NCBI GenBank assembly: GCA_963783335.1
Contig: CAWAND010000010.1
Coordinates: 868,001-932,000, forward strand
Direction: 5' to 3'
DNA: 64,000 nt
Origin: CAWAND01 sp963783335
GTDB lineage: Bacteria; Chloroflexota; Anaerolineae; Anaerolineales; E44-bin32
Below are positions 25,201-34,232 of this stretch, one piece after another. The notes under the pieces were generated by a model that saw only the letters and a program-made list of their open reading frames with translations, searched no databases and was not told the origin of the DNA. The stretch's first letter is position 1. Each line of letters starts with the position of its first letter. The translations under genes and the position numbers were made by a program.

Positions 25201-26156
25201 CCGCCGGCGTCTCTATCGACGACCGGGGCCGACCGCGAATCCGCACCCAGTCCGGGCACATGCGGCGGCGGGTGGTCAATGCCGTGGTGCTGGGATTGAC
25301 TGGCCTGCTGACGCTTCTGGCCCTGGTCCCGTTGTTCTGGATCATCGGCTACGTCGTCTACCGGGGCGGGCAGTACATCAACCTGGATTTCTTCCTGCAT
25401 ATGCCGACTCCGCTGGGGGTGGCGGGCGGCGGCGTTCTGCACGCTATCCAAGGAACGATCATCCTGACGGTGCTCTCGGCCATCTTTGCCATGCCGCCCG
25501 GCGTGTTGGCCGGCGTGTTTGCGTCGCGGAACCCACAGCATCCTCTGGCCATCGCGGTGCGCTTCAGCACCGACGTGCTTTCGGGGGTGCCGTCAATCGT
25601 GGTGGGCTTGTTCGGCTACGCTTTGGTCGTCAAGCAGCAGGGGCATTTCTCGGCCCTGGCCGGCGGGATTGCGCTGGCGATCTTGATGCTGCCGATCATC
25701 ATCCGCACCACTGAGGAGATGGTCAACCTGGTGCCCAAGACACTTCGCGAAGGGTCGCTCGCCCTGGGCGCGTCGGAGTGGAAGACGACCGTGAGCGTGG
25801 TGCTGCCGGCCGCCGCCAATGGTCTGATCACCGGCTTCCTGCTGGGGTTGGCCAGGGCGTCTGGCGAGACGGCGCCGCTGCTCTTCACGGCGCTTGGCAA
25901 TGAGCGGCTGGATGCCTGGCGCATGGTCTCCAGCGGCCTCGCCGCCGGCCAAAACCCGATCGCAGTCATCATCCGGTTGATTGAACAGCCGGTGGATTCC
26001 CTGCCGCTGACTCTGTTCAAGTATTCTCAGCAACCGTATCCAGAACGTATCGATCAGGCCTGGGCCGTGGCCCTGGTGCTGATGATTCTGGTTCTGTTCG
26101 TCAACATTGTTTCGCGACTGTGGGTCGAATATCGCAGCGCCAAGCTTCAAGGATGA
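25197..26156 (+). CDS. pstA: Phosphate ABC transporter permease PstA
   Basis: 319 residues from the ATG that overlaps the pstC stop (ATGA). Six membrane helices; VPSIVVGLFGYALVV (about 131-145) and the EAA motif GSLALGASEWKTTVSVVLP (about 196-214) are typical. LARASGETAPLLFTALGN (about 228-245) is a strongly conserved PstA segment. Membrane partner of PstC. Confidence 0.92.
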   Translation: MTAGVSIDDRGRPRIRTQSGHMRRRVVNAVVLGLTGLLTLLALVPLFWIIGYVVYRGGQYINLDFFLHMPTPLGVAGGGVLHAIQGTIILTVLSAIFAMPPGVLAGVFASRNPQHPLAIAVRFSTDVLSGVPSIVVGLFGYALVVKQQGHFSALAGGIALAILMLPIIIRTTEEMVNLVPKTLREGSLALGASEWKTTVSVVLPAAANGLITGFLLGLARASGETAPLLFTALGNERLDAWRMVSSGLAAGQNPIAVIIRLIEQPVDSLPLTLFKYSQQPYPERIDQAWAVALVLMILVLFVNIVSRLWVEYRSAKLQG

Positions 26157-26159
26157 CTC

Positions 26160-27065
26160 ATGACTGAAACAACCCTGGGCGGTTTGGCCGCCGGTGGACG
26201 GAGTAGTTCAGAGGGCGACGCCTCCACCCTGCTCACGCCGGCCGAGATCGTGCGCGAACGAACCCTGGCCAATGACAGGCCCATCATCATCCCCGAACCC
26301 GCCAAGGTTGAAGTGAAGGGATTATCCGTCTTTTACGGGAGCTTTCGCGCATTGGCGCAGGTCGACCTGACAGTCCCGGAGAAGCGCATTACGGCCATCA
26401 TCGGCCCGTCCGGGTGCGGCAAGTCAACTCTTCTCCGCTCGCTGAATCGCATGAACGACCTGACCCCTACCGCCCGGATCGAAGGCACGGTGCTTCTGGA
26501 TGATGAAGACATCTACGGACCCCAGGCGGATGTGGTCGACATCCGTCGGCGAGTGGGGATGGTCTTCCAAAGACCCAATCCGTTCCCCAAGAGCATCTAC
26601 GACAATGTCGCCTACGGGCCGCGGTTGTACGGCATCCGACGGCGCTCGGAATTGGACGACATGGTCGAGTTCAGCCTGAAACAGGCCGCGTTGTGGGATG
26701 ATGTCAAGGACAAGCTCCATCAATCGGGCATGGCACTTTCGGGTGGGCAGCAGCAGCGCATGTGTATCGCGCGGGCGCTGGCGGTCGAGCCAGAGGTTGT
26801 CTTGATGGATGAGCCGGCTTCGGCGCTCGACCCGGTGGCCACGATGCGCATTGAGGATCTGATGCAGGACCTCAAACAGGCTTACACCATCGTGATCGTC
26901 ACCCACAACATGCAGCAGGCTGCCCGGGTGTCGGATTTCACCGGGATGATGATGATGCGGGATGACCGGGCCGGGGAATTGATCGAATTCGATGAGACGG
27001 AGAAGATCTTCACCCGGCCGAAAGACCAACGAACCGAGGACTACGTGACGGGCCGCTTCGGCTAA
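26160..27065 (+). CDS. pstB: Phosphate ABC transporter ATP-binding protein PstB
   Basis: 301 residues. Walker A GPSGCGKST (about 82-90), Q-loop VFQRPNPFPKSIYDNV (about 138-153; the PstB-specific PNPFP), signature ALSGGQQQRMCIARAL (about 195-210), Walker B VVLMDEPASALDP (about 216-228) and switch His in VTHNMQQAARVSD. It has about 50 extra N-terminal residues, Gly/Ser-rich and then charged, compared with the usual 250-residue PstB. Three bases after pstA. Confidence 0.93.
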   Translation: MTETTLGGLAAGGRSSSEGDASTLLTPAEIVRERTLANDRPIIIPEPAKVEVKGLSVFYGSFRALAQVDLTVPEKRITAIIGPSGCGKSTLLRSLNRMNDLTPTARIEGTVLLDDEDIYGPQADVVDIRRRVGMVFQRPNPFPKSIYDNVAYGPRLYGIRRRSELDDMVEFSLKQAALWDDVKDKLHQSGMALSGGQQQRMCIARALAVEPEVVLMDEPASALDPVATMRIEDLMQDLKQAYTIVIVTHNMQQAARVSDFTGMMMMRDDRAGELIEFDETEKIFTRPKDQRTEDYVTGRFG

Positions 27066-27076
27066 GGCAACTCCTG

Positions 27077-27256
27077 ATGAAGACGACCGAGTCTTCCGAT
27101 GAGAACGGCAGCATCCGCATCATGCAGTACGTGCGGTAGGCCATCCAGCCGGAACAGCACGCGGCGGCCATCCGAGCACGGGATTTGATCGAATCGTTCG
27201 CCGATCAGACACAAGCCGGAGTCCAGCCGGCGAATGCAGGTGACTCTCATGAGTAA
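27077..27256 (+). pseudogene. Possible small gene between pstB and phoU, cut by an in-frame TAG
   Basis: An ATG at 27077, with AAGG nine bases upstream, opens a 60-codon frame that is broken only by TAG at 27137-27139 and ends in TAA at 27254-27256, interlocked with the phoU ATG (ATGAGTAA). The second half reads as protein (EQHAAAIRARDLIESFADQT) and prefers the same G/C third positions as its neighbours. It could be a decayed gene, a read-through product, a base-calling error or chance. No family is recognised. Confidence 0.3.
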
Positions 27257-27938
27257 AAGCCGACCGGCCTTTGACCGCACGTTGACCGAGATCCAGCAGG
27301 ATTTGATGGACCTGGGCGCCGACGTCATTCAAGCTGTTGACCTGGCCATGAATGCCCTCCTCCGCCGTGATCACGATCTGGCCGAGCAGGTCGTCGACGG
27401 CGACAAAGCCATCAACGATCGTCGCTTCGAAATCGAGAAAGCCTGCCTGTCGACGATCGCCACGCAGCAGCCCGCGGCGAGCGATCTCCGCCGTCTGGTC
27501 GCTGCGCTGAACGTCGTGTTGGACCTGGAACGCATTGGGGACTACGCGGCCGGAATCGCCAAGGTCTGTTTGCGCATGCCTTCAGGCTCCGACTTTGAGC
27601 TTCCTGTGTCGCTTCAGGCCATGAACGACCTATCCCTGGCCATGCTGCGCCAGGTCTTGGACGCCTACAAGGTGCAGGATGCGCGCGCCGCGCTGGCGAT
27701 CGCTCGCAAAGATGACGTGATGGATCAGCGGTATCAGGAGCTGTTCACCAAATTCCTCAGCCTGATCGGGCAGCCCGGGATGGAGCCGGAGTCGGCGCTG
27801 TATCTGCTGTTCGTCGGCCACAATCTCGAGCGTATTGCCGACCGGGTGACCAACATCGCCGAGCGCGTCCTGTACATGATGAGCGGCGAAATGCGCGAGC
27901 TCAACACCGAATTCGACGAGCCGATGGGCCTGGAATAG
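27249..27938 (+). CDS. phoU: Phosphate transport regulator PhoU
   Basis: 229 residues from the ATG at 27249 (MSKSRPAFDRTL); an upstream ATG at 27234 adds five residues with a poorer fit to the family. The all-helical protein has two PhoU repeats with metal-binding signatures: NVVLDLERIGDYAAGIAK (about 86-103) and LLFVGHNLERIADRVTNIAE (about 183-202), i.e. the E/D-R-I-x-D pattern twice. PhoU tunes PhoR-PhoB signalling through the Pst transporter. Confidence 0.93.
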   Translation: MSKSRPAFDRTLTEIQQDLMDLGADVIQAVDLAMNALLRRDHDLAEQVVDGDKAINDRRFEIEKACLSTIATQQPAASDLRRLVAALNVVLDLERIGDYAAGIAKVCLRMPSGSDFELPVSLQAMNDLSLAMLRQVLDAYKVQDARAALAIARKDDVMDQRYQELFTKFLSLIGQPGMEPESALYLLFVGHNLERIADRVTNIAERVLYMMSGEMRELNTEFDEPMGLE

Positions 27939-27954
27939 CTCGCCAACCGACGCT

Positions 27955-27972
27955 TTGTGATAAGTTTCACAA
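27955..27972. promoter_or_regulatory. Rex/CRP-FNR-type palindrome TTGTGATAAGTTTCACAA
   Basis: Both outer six-base arms are perfect. It lies between phoU and the P-type ATPase, about 80 bases upstream of a TATAAT at 28051-28056, and so could act on the ATPase promoter. Confidence 0.5.
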
Positions 27973-28050
27973 ATTCCCATGCGCCCGACATCGCTTTGAG
28001 CGTCGCCTTTGTGTCATCTGCTTGTCAGTCAGCAGACACATCCCCGATGC

Positions 28051-28056
28051 TATAAT
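28051..28056 (+). promoter_or_regulatory. -10 hexamer TATAAT of the P-type ATPase gene
   Basis: A perfect TATAAT precedes the chosen TTG start by 48 bases. The nearest -35-like hexamer, TTGTCA at 28022-28027, is 23 bases away, which is too far for a normal sigma-70 promoter, so the site may depend on an activator. Confidence 0.4.
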
Positions 28057-28104
28057 CCCGGCCGAACGTCCGAGCCGGGCATTCCCAATCGCGCGAGGTC
28101 GCAC

Positions 28105-30902
28105 TTGAAGCCATCCCCACCAGCTGTGCCAACAGCCGACGAAGAGCCCACCCGGGGCAGCGCCCCGCGCCCTTGGCACACCCTCGCCGTGGACGATGTG
28201 ATTGATGCTTTGACCACATCGCTCGAGGCTGGGCTCTCAGCGCCGGAGGCCGAGGGGCGTCTCGCCAGGCTTGGACCCAACGAGCTCCAAGAGGCACCCC
28301 GCCCCGGTTTCTGGCAGAATCTCATCGCCCAGTTCAACAACTTCATCGTCATCGTCCTGATCGTGGCCTCCGTGGTCTCAGCCATCTTGGGGGACTACTT
28401 TGAAGCCGGAGCGATCATGGCCATCGTCGTGCTCAATGCTGCCTTGGGCGTGATCCAGGAGCGACGGGCGGAGCAGGCGCTGGCCGCGCTGAGAAAGCTG
28501 GCCGCGCCGGATGCCTTCGTCATCCGCGGCGGTCACCGCCGCAAAGTGCCATCCCGCGAGCTGGTGCCGGGTGACCTGGTGATTCTCGAATCTGGCAACT
28601 ACACGCCGGCCGACTTGCGGTTGGTCGAGGCCGTCAACCTGAGAGTGGACGAGTCCGCCCTGACCGGTGAATTGCGCACGGTCAACAAAGAGACCTCACC
28701 CCTGGAGTTGGCCGATGCTTCCTTGGGGGACCGCATGAACATGGCCTACTCCGGCACGCTCGTCGCCGGAGGTCGAGGTCGCGGGCTGGTTGTGGCCACC
28801 GGCATGCAGACCGAATTGGGGCGCATCGCCGGCATGATCAGCGAAATTGAGGACGAGGAAACACCGCTTCAGCGGCGGCTGGATCAGCTCGGCCGGGTGC
28901 TCGGATGGGGAGCGCTGGCCATCTGCGGCGCCGTTTTCGCGCTGGGCTGGGTCCGCGGATTTGATCCGCTGGAGATGTTCTTGGTGGCCGTCAGCCTGGC
29001 GGTGGCGGCTGTGCCGGAGGGCCTTCCGGCCGTGGTCACCATCACCCTGGCGCTTGGCATGCGCGAGATGATCACCCGCAACGCGCTCATCCGCCGGCTG
29101 TCGTCGGTCGAGACCCTGGGCTCAACCACGGTTATCTGCTCCGACAAGACCGGCACCCTGACCCAGAATCGGATGTCGGTCACACGCGTCTGGGTAGATG
29201 GTCGGATGGTTGAGATCACCGGCCCGGGTGATGCGCCCACCGGCGAATTCAAGCTGGATGGTGAGACGATTGCGGTCGACAGTATCCCCAGTCTGACGAC
29301 CGCCCTCTGGGTGGCCGCCCTGAACAACGATGCCGTGATCGAGAGAGGCTCGGACGGGGACGAGGGATTCCGAGTTCGTGGGAGAACCCACCGAGGCGGC
29401 GCTGATGTTGGCGGCGGCCAAAGCGGGGGTGTGGAAGGATCCGCTGTACGAGGCCTACCCGCGGATCGAAGAGATCCCGTTCGACTCGGGACGCAAGCGG
29501 ATGACCACCATTCACAGTATGAAGGCACCGCGTGCCGAGGATGCGAGCCCGTTCTACGATCAAGCCATGTCGGAGTGGGAAGTGGCGGCCACGAAGGGTG
29601 CCCCCGAGGTCATCCTTGAAATGTGTTCTCGCTACCAGTCGGCCGACGACACGCAGCGGCCGCTGACGGATGACCTGAGATCCAGCGTCCTGGCGGCCAA
29701 CGAGAAGATGGCCCAGCAGGCTTTGCGCGTCCTGGCAGTTGCTTATCGAGTTCGAGGCGGACGTGCCCGATCCCTCCCTACCAGAGGCTGTGGAGCGCGA
29801 CCTCATCTTCGTGGGCCTGATCGGGATGATCGACCCGCCGCGCCCAGAGGTCCGCGAGGCCTTGAAGTCAGCCGAGCGGGCCGGGATCCGGACGGTGATG
29901 ATCACCGGCGACTACCCAGATACGGCGCGGGCTGTGGCCGAGCAGATTGGGCTGCTGAAACCGGGCCATGAGATCGCCACCGGCCGCGAGCTGGCCGAGA
30001 TGGACGACGCAACGCTGCGCCAACACGTGATGCAGACCGACGTCTTCGCCCGAGTGTCACCCGAGCACAAGGTCCGCATCGTCGATGCGCTCAAGGCCAA
30101 CCGCCAAGTGGTGGCCATGACCGGGGACGGAGTCAACGATGCCCCGGCCCTTAAGATGTCGGACATCGGCGTGGCGATGGGCATCACAGGCACCGATGTC
30201 GCCAAAGAGACGGCCGATATGGTTCTGACCGACGACAACTACGTGAGCATTGTATCTGCCGTCGAGCAAGGCCGCATCATCTACGCCAACATCCGCAAGT
30301 TCGTGTACTACCTGCTGTCCTGCAATGTGGCCGAGATCATGACCATCTTTCTGGCGATCCTGTTGGGGTTGCCATCACCTCTGACGGCCATCCAGCTGCT
30401 GTGGCTCAACCTGATCACCGATGGTGCACCGGCGCTGGCGTTGGGGATGGAGAAGGGCGATCCGGACACGATGGAAAAACCGCCCCGTCCTCCGGATGAA
30501 CCGATCATCAACCGCATGATGCAGGTGGGCATCACCATTCAGACAGTAGCCATCACTGGCGCGACCCTGACGGCCTACCTTATCGGCCTGAGGGTGTTTC
30601 CCGAACACGCCCAGATCGCCGAGACGATGGCTTTCGCCACGCTCTCTTTCTCGGAACTTCTGCGCGCATTTACCGCGCGTTCGGAGACGTTCTCGCTGTT
30701 CCGTCTGGGATTCTTCAGCAACCGGGCCATGGTCCTGGCCGGTTTGTCGTCGCTGGTGCTGCTGCTTGTCGTAGTCTACGTTCCCATCCTCGAGCCGATC
30801 TTCGACACCTACCCTCTGACCATAGCGCAGTGGGAGATCATCCTGCCCCTCCTGGTGGTGCCCTCCTTGGCGGCTGAGCTCACCAAGTGGGTCATGAGTT
30901 AG
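28105..30902 (+). CDS. Cation-transporting P-type ATPase (Ca2+ type, P2A), two apparent +1 frameshifts
   Basis: The TTG at 28105 has GAGG six bases upstream; an ATG at 28009 lies upstream of the TATAAT and is unlikely. Domains in order: N-terminal cation-ATPase segment, first helices, actuator domain with DESALTGE (about 182-189), PEGLPAVV in helix 4 (about 304-311; the P2-type cation site), and the phosphorylation motif SDKTGTLTQN (Asp about 347). The first frame continues to GDEGF, the second starts at EFVGEPTEAAL and runs to VLAVAYR, and the third starts EFEADVPD and carries MITGD, TGDGVNDAP and six C-terminal helices. Each switch skips one base next to the same octamer CGAGTTCG. If corrected it is a full-length pump of about 930 residues. 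Confidence 0.85.
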
Positions 30903-30994
30903 AGAAGCGCTCGGCCAGCGGCAGCCTAGAACTGATGCCTTGCGGGCGTGCCCTGTTTGGCGCTCGGGGGACGAGCGGTCGATCCGGCCTGCAG

Positions 30995-31010
30995 TAGACT
31001 TAGGCCGATG
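30995..31010 (+). promoter_or_regulatory. -10 element placed for a leaderless transcript (lipoprotein)
   Basis: TAGACT (30995-31000) is followed by seven bases and the ATG at 31008. No ribosome-binding site fits between. Confidence 0.35.
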
Positions 31011-31784
31011 CTTGAAGCCATCCTTTCCCAACATTTGACAGTTCACGGCGGCGCTGCGAGGCGGCCGATGGCGGCCGCCTGGGCGGCTGTCTTCCTTATG
31101 GTTTTGATTGGCGGCTGTGCGCCTCAGCCCTCCTTGGCGCCCACGCAAGCCCCGCCCACAGAGATGCCCCCGATAGAGACCACCGGCAACTTGATTGCTG
31201 CCCTGTCTTTGGCAACAGGCGAATCCGTGCCTGTTAAGGGTGACGCGCAGCCCCAGTTTGGTGTTACGGGCGAAATCATTCAGGTGGCCGGGGAAGCGGT
31301 GGCGGTGTACGCTTTCCCTGACTCCGCCAGCCGGGCTACGGCGCAGTCCGAAATCGACCCACAGCGCCTGACATTTCTGGGGCAGCCGCTTGCCGGATGG
31401 CAGCATCCCCGGATATGGGGTGTCGGCCGGCTGCTGGTCGTCTATGATGGAAGCCAGGGAGGGACCTTCCTCCTCCTGAGTGGATTGCTCGGCGATCCAT
31501 TGCCGGCCGAGACCTCGGCCCCCGGTCAAGACGAACCCTATCCGCCGGCGGTGTCGGCCGCCATCGGTGCGTTGGCGCGGGCCAGAGGTGTCGATCCGGG
31601 CCAGATTGAGCTGTTGTCATATTCCGCTGCCACGTGGCCGGACGGATGCCTGGGTCTGCCGAGTGCAGGCGACGCGTGCGCCCCGGGGGATGTCCAAGGC
31701 TGGCAGGTGAATTTGCAAGTGGACGACGTCAAGTTCGAGCTGCGCACAGATGATCTGGGCCAGCGTGTTCGTTGGAGGCGGTAG
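31008..31784 (+). CDS. Lipoprotein, unknown function
   Basis: 258 residues. A hydrophobic segment ends in the lipobox LIGGC (about Cys 37), followed by a Pro/Thr linker. The mature part is a small globular domain; WPDGCLGLPSAGDACAPGDVQGWQV has a Cys pair and Trp pattern resembling the C-terminal motif of small secreted proteins with a W-P-D-x-x-L-G-x-P-x-P signature. No function is assigned. Its stop is directly followed by the MFS gene ATG, so it probably shares a transcript with that transporter. Confidence 0.65.
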   Translation: MLEAILSQHLTVHGGAARRPMAAAWAAVFLMVLIGGCAPQPSLAPTQAPPTEMPPIETTGNLIAALSLATGESVPVKGDAQPQFGVTGEIIQVAGEAVAVYAFPDSASRATAQSEIDPQRLTFLGQPLAGWQHPRIWGVGRLLVVYDGSQGGTFLLLSGLLGDPLPAETSAPGQDEPYPPAVSAAIGALARARGVDPGQIELLSYSAATWPDGCLGLPSAGDACAPGDVQGWQVNLQVDDVKFELRTDDLGQRVRWRR

Positions 31785-33044
31785 ATGGCGAATGATTCTC
31801 GATCTCAAAAGGATGTCGGCCAGGATCCACGGCTGACCGGGCGCAATGTGTGGTCACTGACGGTGACCAGCTTTCTGACCGATGTTTCATCGGAGATGAT
31901 CTTCAATCTGCTGCCATTGTTCCTGTTTGATGTGCTTGGTGTGCGGACGCCGCTGATTGGCCTGATTGAAGGTGTGGCCGAATCCACCGCCAGCCTGATG
32001 AAGGTGTTTTCGGGCTGGTTCTCGGATCGACTGGGGCGCAGGAAAGGCCTGGCCGTCCTCGGATACGGCTTGTCGACGGTTGCCAAGCCGTTCCTCTACT
32101 TTGCCGCTGGCTGGGGGACGGTGCTCGGGGTGCGGTTCACGGACCGTCTGGGCAAAGGGATCCGTACGGCGCCGCGGGATGCGCTCTTGGCGGGAAGCGT
32201 CAAGGACTCTCGCCGGGGCTGGGCGTTTGGCCTGCATCGGGCGGGCGACACAGCCGGAGCGGTGGTGGGTCTGGCGATCGCGCTTGGGGTGCTGCTGGCC
32301 TCGCGCGGTCGGGGTCTCGATCTCGATCGAGGCACGTTTCAGCTCATCGTCCTCTTGAGCCTGATCCCGGCCGTGTTGGCGGTTCTGGCGTTGGTCATTG
32401 GCGCCCGAGATGTGCCCGTCGAGGGTGAAAACACCCGTCGCCCCAGCCTCTCACTAAAGCAATTTGATCGACCTTTCCTGCTCTTCATCAGCATTATGCT
32501 CATCTTCACTTTGGGCAACTCGTCTGACGCCTTTTTGATCTTGCGCGCCCAGAACGTTGGGCTGACCGCGGCCGGCATATTGGGCATGATGCTCGTCTTC
32601 AATCTGGTCTATGCCGGCTTGGCGGGGCCAGCCGGAAGCCTGTCGGACCGTTGGGGTCGCCGCCGTATGCTGGCCGCCGGTTGGGGGCTGTATGCCCTGG
32701 TCTATGTTGGCTTCGCCCGCGCTGGCGGCGCCTGGCAGGTGGTGGGTTTGATGGCTGTCTACGGTGCGTTCTACGGTCTGACCGAAGGGGTGGCGCGGGC
32801 CTTTGTGGCCGATTTGGTGGATGCCGAACGACGCGGTACGGCCTACGGTGTCTATCATGCCGCCGTTGGATTGGCCGCGTTCCCGGCCAGCCTGATCGCC
32901 GGTGTGCTGTGGCAGGGCGTAGGCAGTTGGACGGGGCTTGGGCCGGCGGCACCCTTCTGGTTCGGCGCTGCCCTGGCGCTGGTGGCCACGGTGCTTCTGG
33001 CCCGGATGCCGCTGCCGCCGTCCAGGCGTGCCGTGACATCATGA
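31785..33044 (+). CDS. Major facilitator superfamily transporter
   Basis: 419 residues with twelve predicted helices. GGAGG precedes the ATG. The loop 2-3 motif reads GWFSDRLGRRKGLAVLGYG (about 74-92), the classic G-x-x-x-D-R-x-G-R-R, repeated in the second half as GSLSDRWGRRRMLAAGWG. R-T-A-P-R-D-A-L follows helix 4. Substrate unknown. The stop overlaps the next gene's ATG. Confidence 0.88.
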   Translation: MANDSRSQKDVGQDPRLTGRNVWSLTVTSFLTDVSSEMIFNLLPLFLFDVLGVRTPLIGLIEGVAESTASLMKVFSGWFSDRLGRRKGLAVLGYGLSTVAKPFLYFAAGWGTVLGVRFTDRLGKGIRTAPRDALLAGSVKDSRRGWAFGLHRAGDTAGAVVGLAIALGVLLASRGRGLDLDRGTFQLIVLLSLIPAVLAVLALVIGARDVPVEGENTRRPSLSLKQFDRPFLLFISIMLIFTLGNSSDAFLILRAQNVGLTAAGILGMMLVFNLVYAGLAGPAGSLSDRWGRRRMLAAGWGLYALVYVGFARAGGAWQVVGLMAVYGAFYGLTEGVARAFVADLVDAERRGTAYGVYHAAVGLAAFPASLIAGVLWQGVGSWTGLGPAAPFWFGAALALVATVLLARMPLPPSRRAVTS

Positions 33045-34138
33045 AGCGCATGGTAAGTCACGTCCGTCGGCCGGTCAAGCGCCAGCAAGCGGACACCTAT
33101 CTGCTGGTGACCCTGCTCAGCTTCGCTGGGTCGGTTTCCCTGACACGGCTCTTCTTAAGCCTGACCGGCTACCCTCAGGTTGGCGGGGGCGAGTTCCACA
33201 TCGCGCACGTGCTGTGGGGCGGCTTATTCCTCTTCGTCGCTTCTTTGATTCCCTTGATGATCGCCAACCGCTGGGTCTACGTTGCTGGAGCTGTCTTGGC
33301 CGGGATCGGCATGGGACTCTTTATCGATGAGGTTGGGAAGTTCATCACCCAGTCCAACGACTACTTCTACCCTGCTGCGGCGCCGATCGTTTACGCTTTC
33401 TTCTTGCTCACCGTGCTGCTGTACTCACGTATACGGCAGGCACCTCATCGATCGGCCCGGGCCGAACTCTACCGCGCGTTGGACGATCTACAGGAACTGC
33501 TGGATCATGACTTGGAGCCGGAAGAACGCGCCGAACTAGAACGCCGACTGAGGTACGTTGTTGCCAGTGCCGAGGACGGTGATATCGGCCGGTTGGCGGG
33601 CCATATCTTGGAAGTCGTGGCAGATCCGGCGCTCAAGCTTGCGCCTGAGAAAACGACCTTCGTCGAGCGGGTGCAAGACGCCTTGGTTGCTTTCGAGAAC
33701 CGCTGGTTCTCGCGGCGGGTGACAAAAGGCATCATTGTGACCGGGCTGGTGTTGATTGGCGCCCTGGCCCTCTACCGCGTGTGGCCGCTGTTCCACCCTC
33801 AACTGGCTGCCGACGAGATCAAGGCCCTGGTTGAGCTGGGGCGAATCGGCTCGACGCGAGGACTGGCATGGTACACCGCGCGCGTTGCCCTGGAAGCCTG
33901 CACGGGTCTGCTGCTGATGATTTCGGCGGGTTTGTTCATCGCTGGACGTGATGAGCAGGCCAGCGGCCTCGGCTACCTGGGCCTGCTGCTGGCCCTGACC
34001 ACCGTGGATCTGGTGGTCTTCTACTTCGAGCAGTTCGGAACGATTCTCAAAGCCGGCGGCCAGTTCGTCCTGCTGATGGTGTTGCTGCGCTACCGGCGGC
34101 GGTTCCTGGCGCCGGAGCCTCCAGAGGAACCCCCCTAA
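33041..34138 (+). CDS. Membrane protein with central helical domain, unknown function
   Basis: 365 residues. The ATG overlaps the MFS stop (ATGA). About four N-terminal helices are followed by a charged cytoplasmic stretch (about 140-220) rich in Glu, Arg and Leu (ELLDHDLEPEERAELERRLR), then four C-terminal helices. A short segment at the end of the first bundle, GLFIDEVGKFITQSNDYFYP (about 90-109), is notably polar for a loop. No family is recognised. Probably co-expressed with the MFS transporter. Confidence 0.65.
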   Translation: MKRMVSHVRRPVKRQQADTYLLVTLLSFAGSVSLTRLFLSLTGYPQVGGGEFHIAHVLWGGLFLFVASLIPLMIANRWVYVAGAVLAGIGMGLFIDEVGKFITQSNDYFYPAAAPIVYAFFLLTVLLYSRIRQAPHRSARAELYRALDDLQELLDHDLEPEERAELERRLRYVVASAEDGDIGRLAGHILEVVADPALKLAPEKTTFVERVQDALVAFENRWFSRRVTKGIIVTGLVLIGALALYRVWPLFHPQLAADEIKALVELGRIGSTRGLAWYTARVALEACTGLLLMISAGLFIAGRDEQASGLGYLGLLLALTTVDLVVFYFEQFGTILKAGGQFVLLMVLLRYRRRFLAPEPPEEPP

Positions 34139-34156
34139 CTTGTCCAGACTAGTACT

Positions 34157-34226
34157 TTCTTTAAGGTCCGCGGACAATTCTTTAAGGGAAAAGTCATTGA
34201 CTCGACGGGTTTGAAAGTGCTAGGAT
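34157..34226 (+). promoter_or_regulatory. Promoter and repeated upstream element of the 34.2-34.5 kb RNA
   Basis: TTGACT (34197-34202), an 18-base spacer and TAGGAT (34221-34226) form a promoter. Upstream, the decamer TTCTTTAAGG occurs twice (34157-34166 and 34178-34187), 21 bases apart, that is two helical turns, flanking the palindrome GTCCGCGGAC (34166-34175). This looks like a regulator-binding site. Confidence 0.5.
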
Positions 34227-34232
34227 GTCCCC

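Noticed and set aside
28009..28104. ATG at 28009 as start of the P-type ATPase
   Set aside because: It lies upstream of the TATAAT at 28051 and would add a Cys/His/Arg-rich stretch. The TTG at 28105 has GAGG at the right distance.
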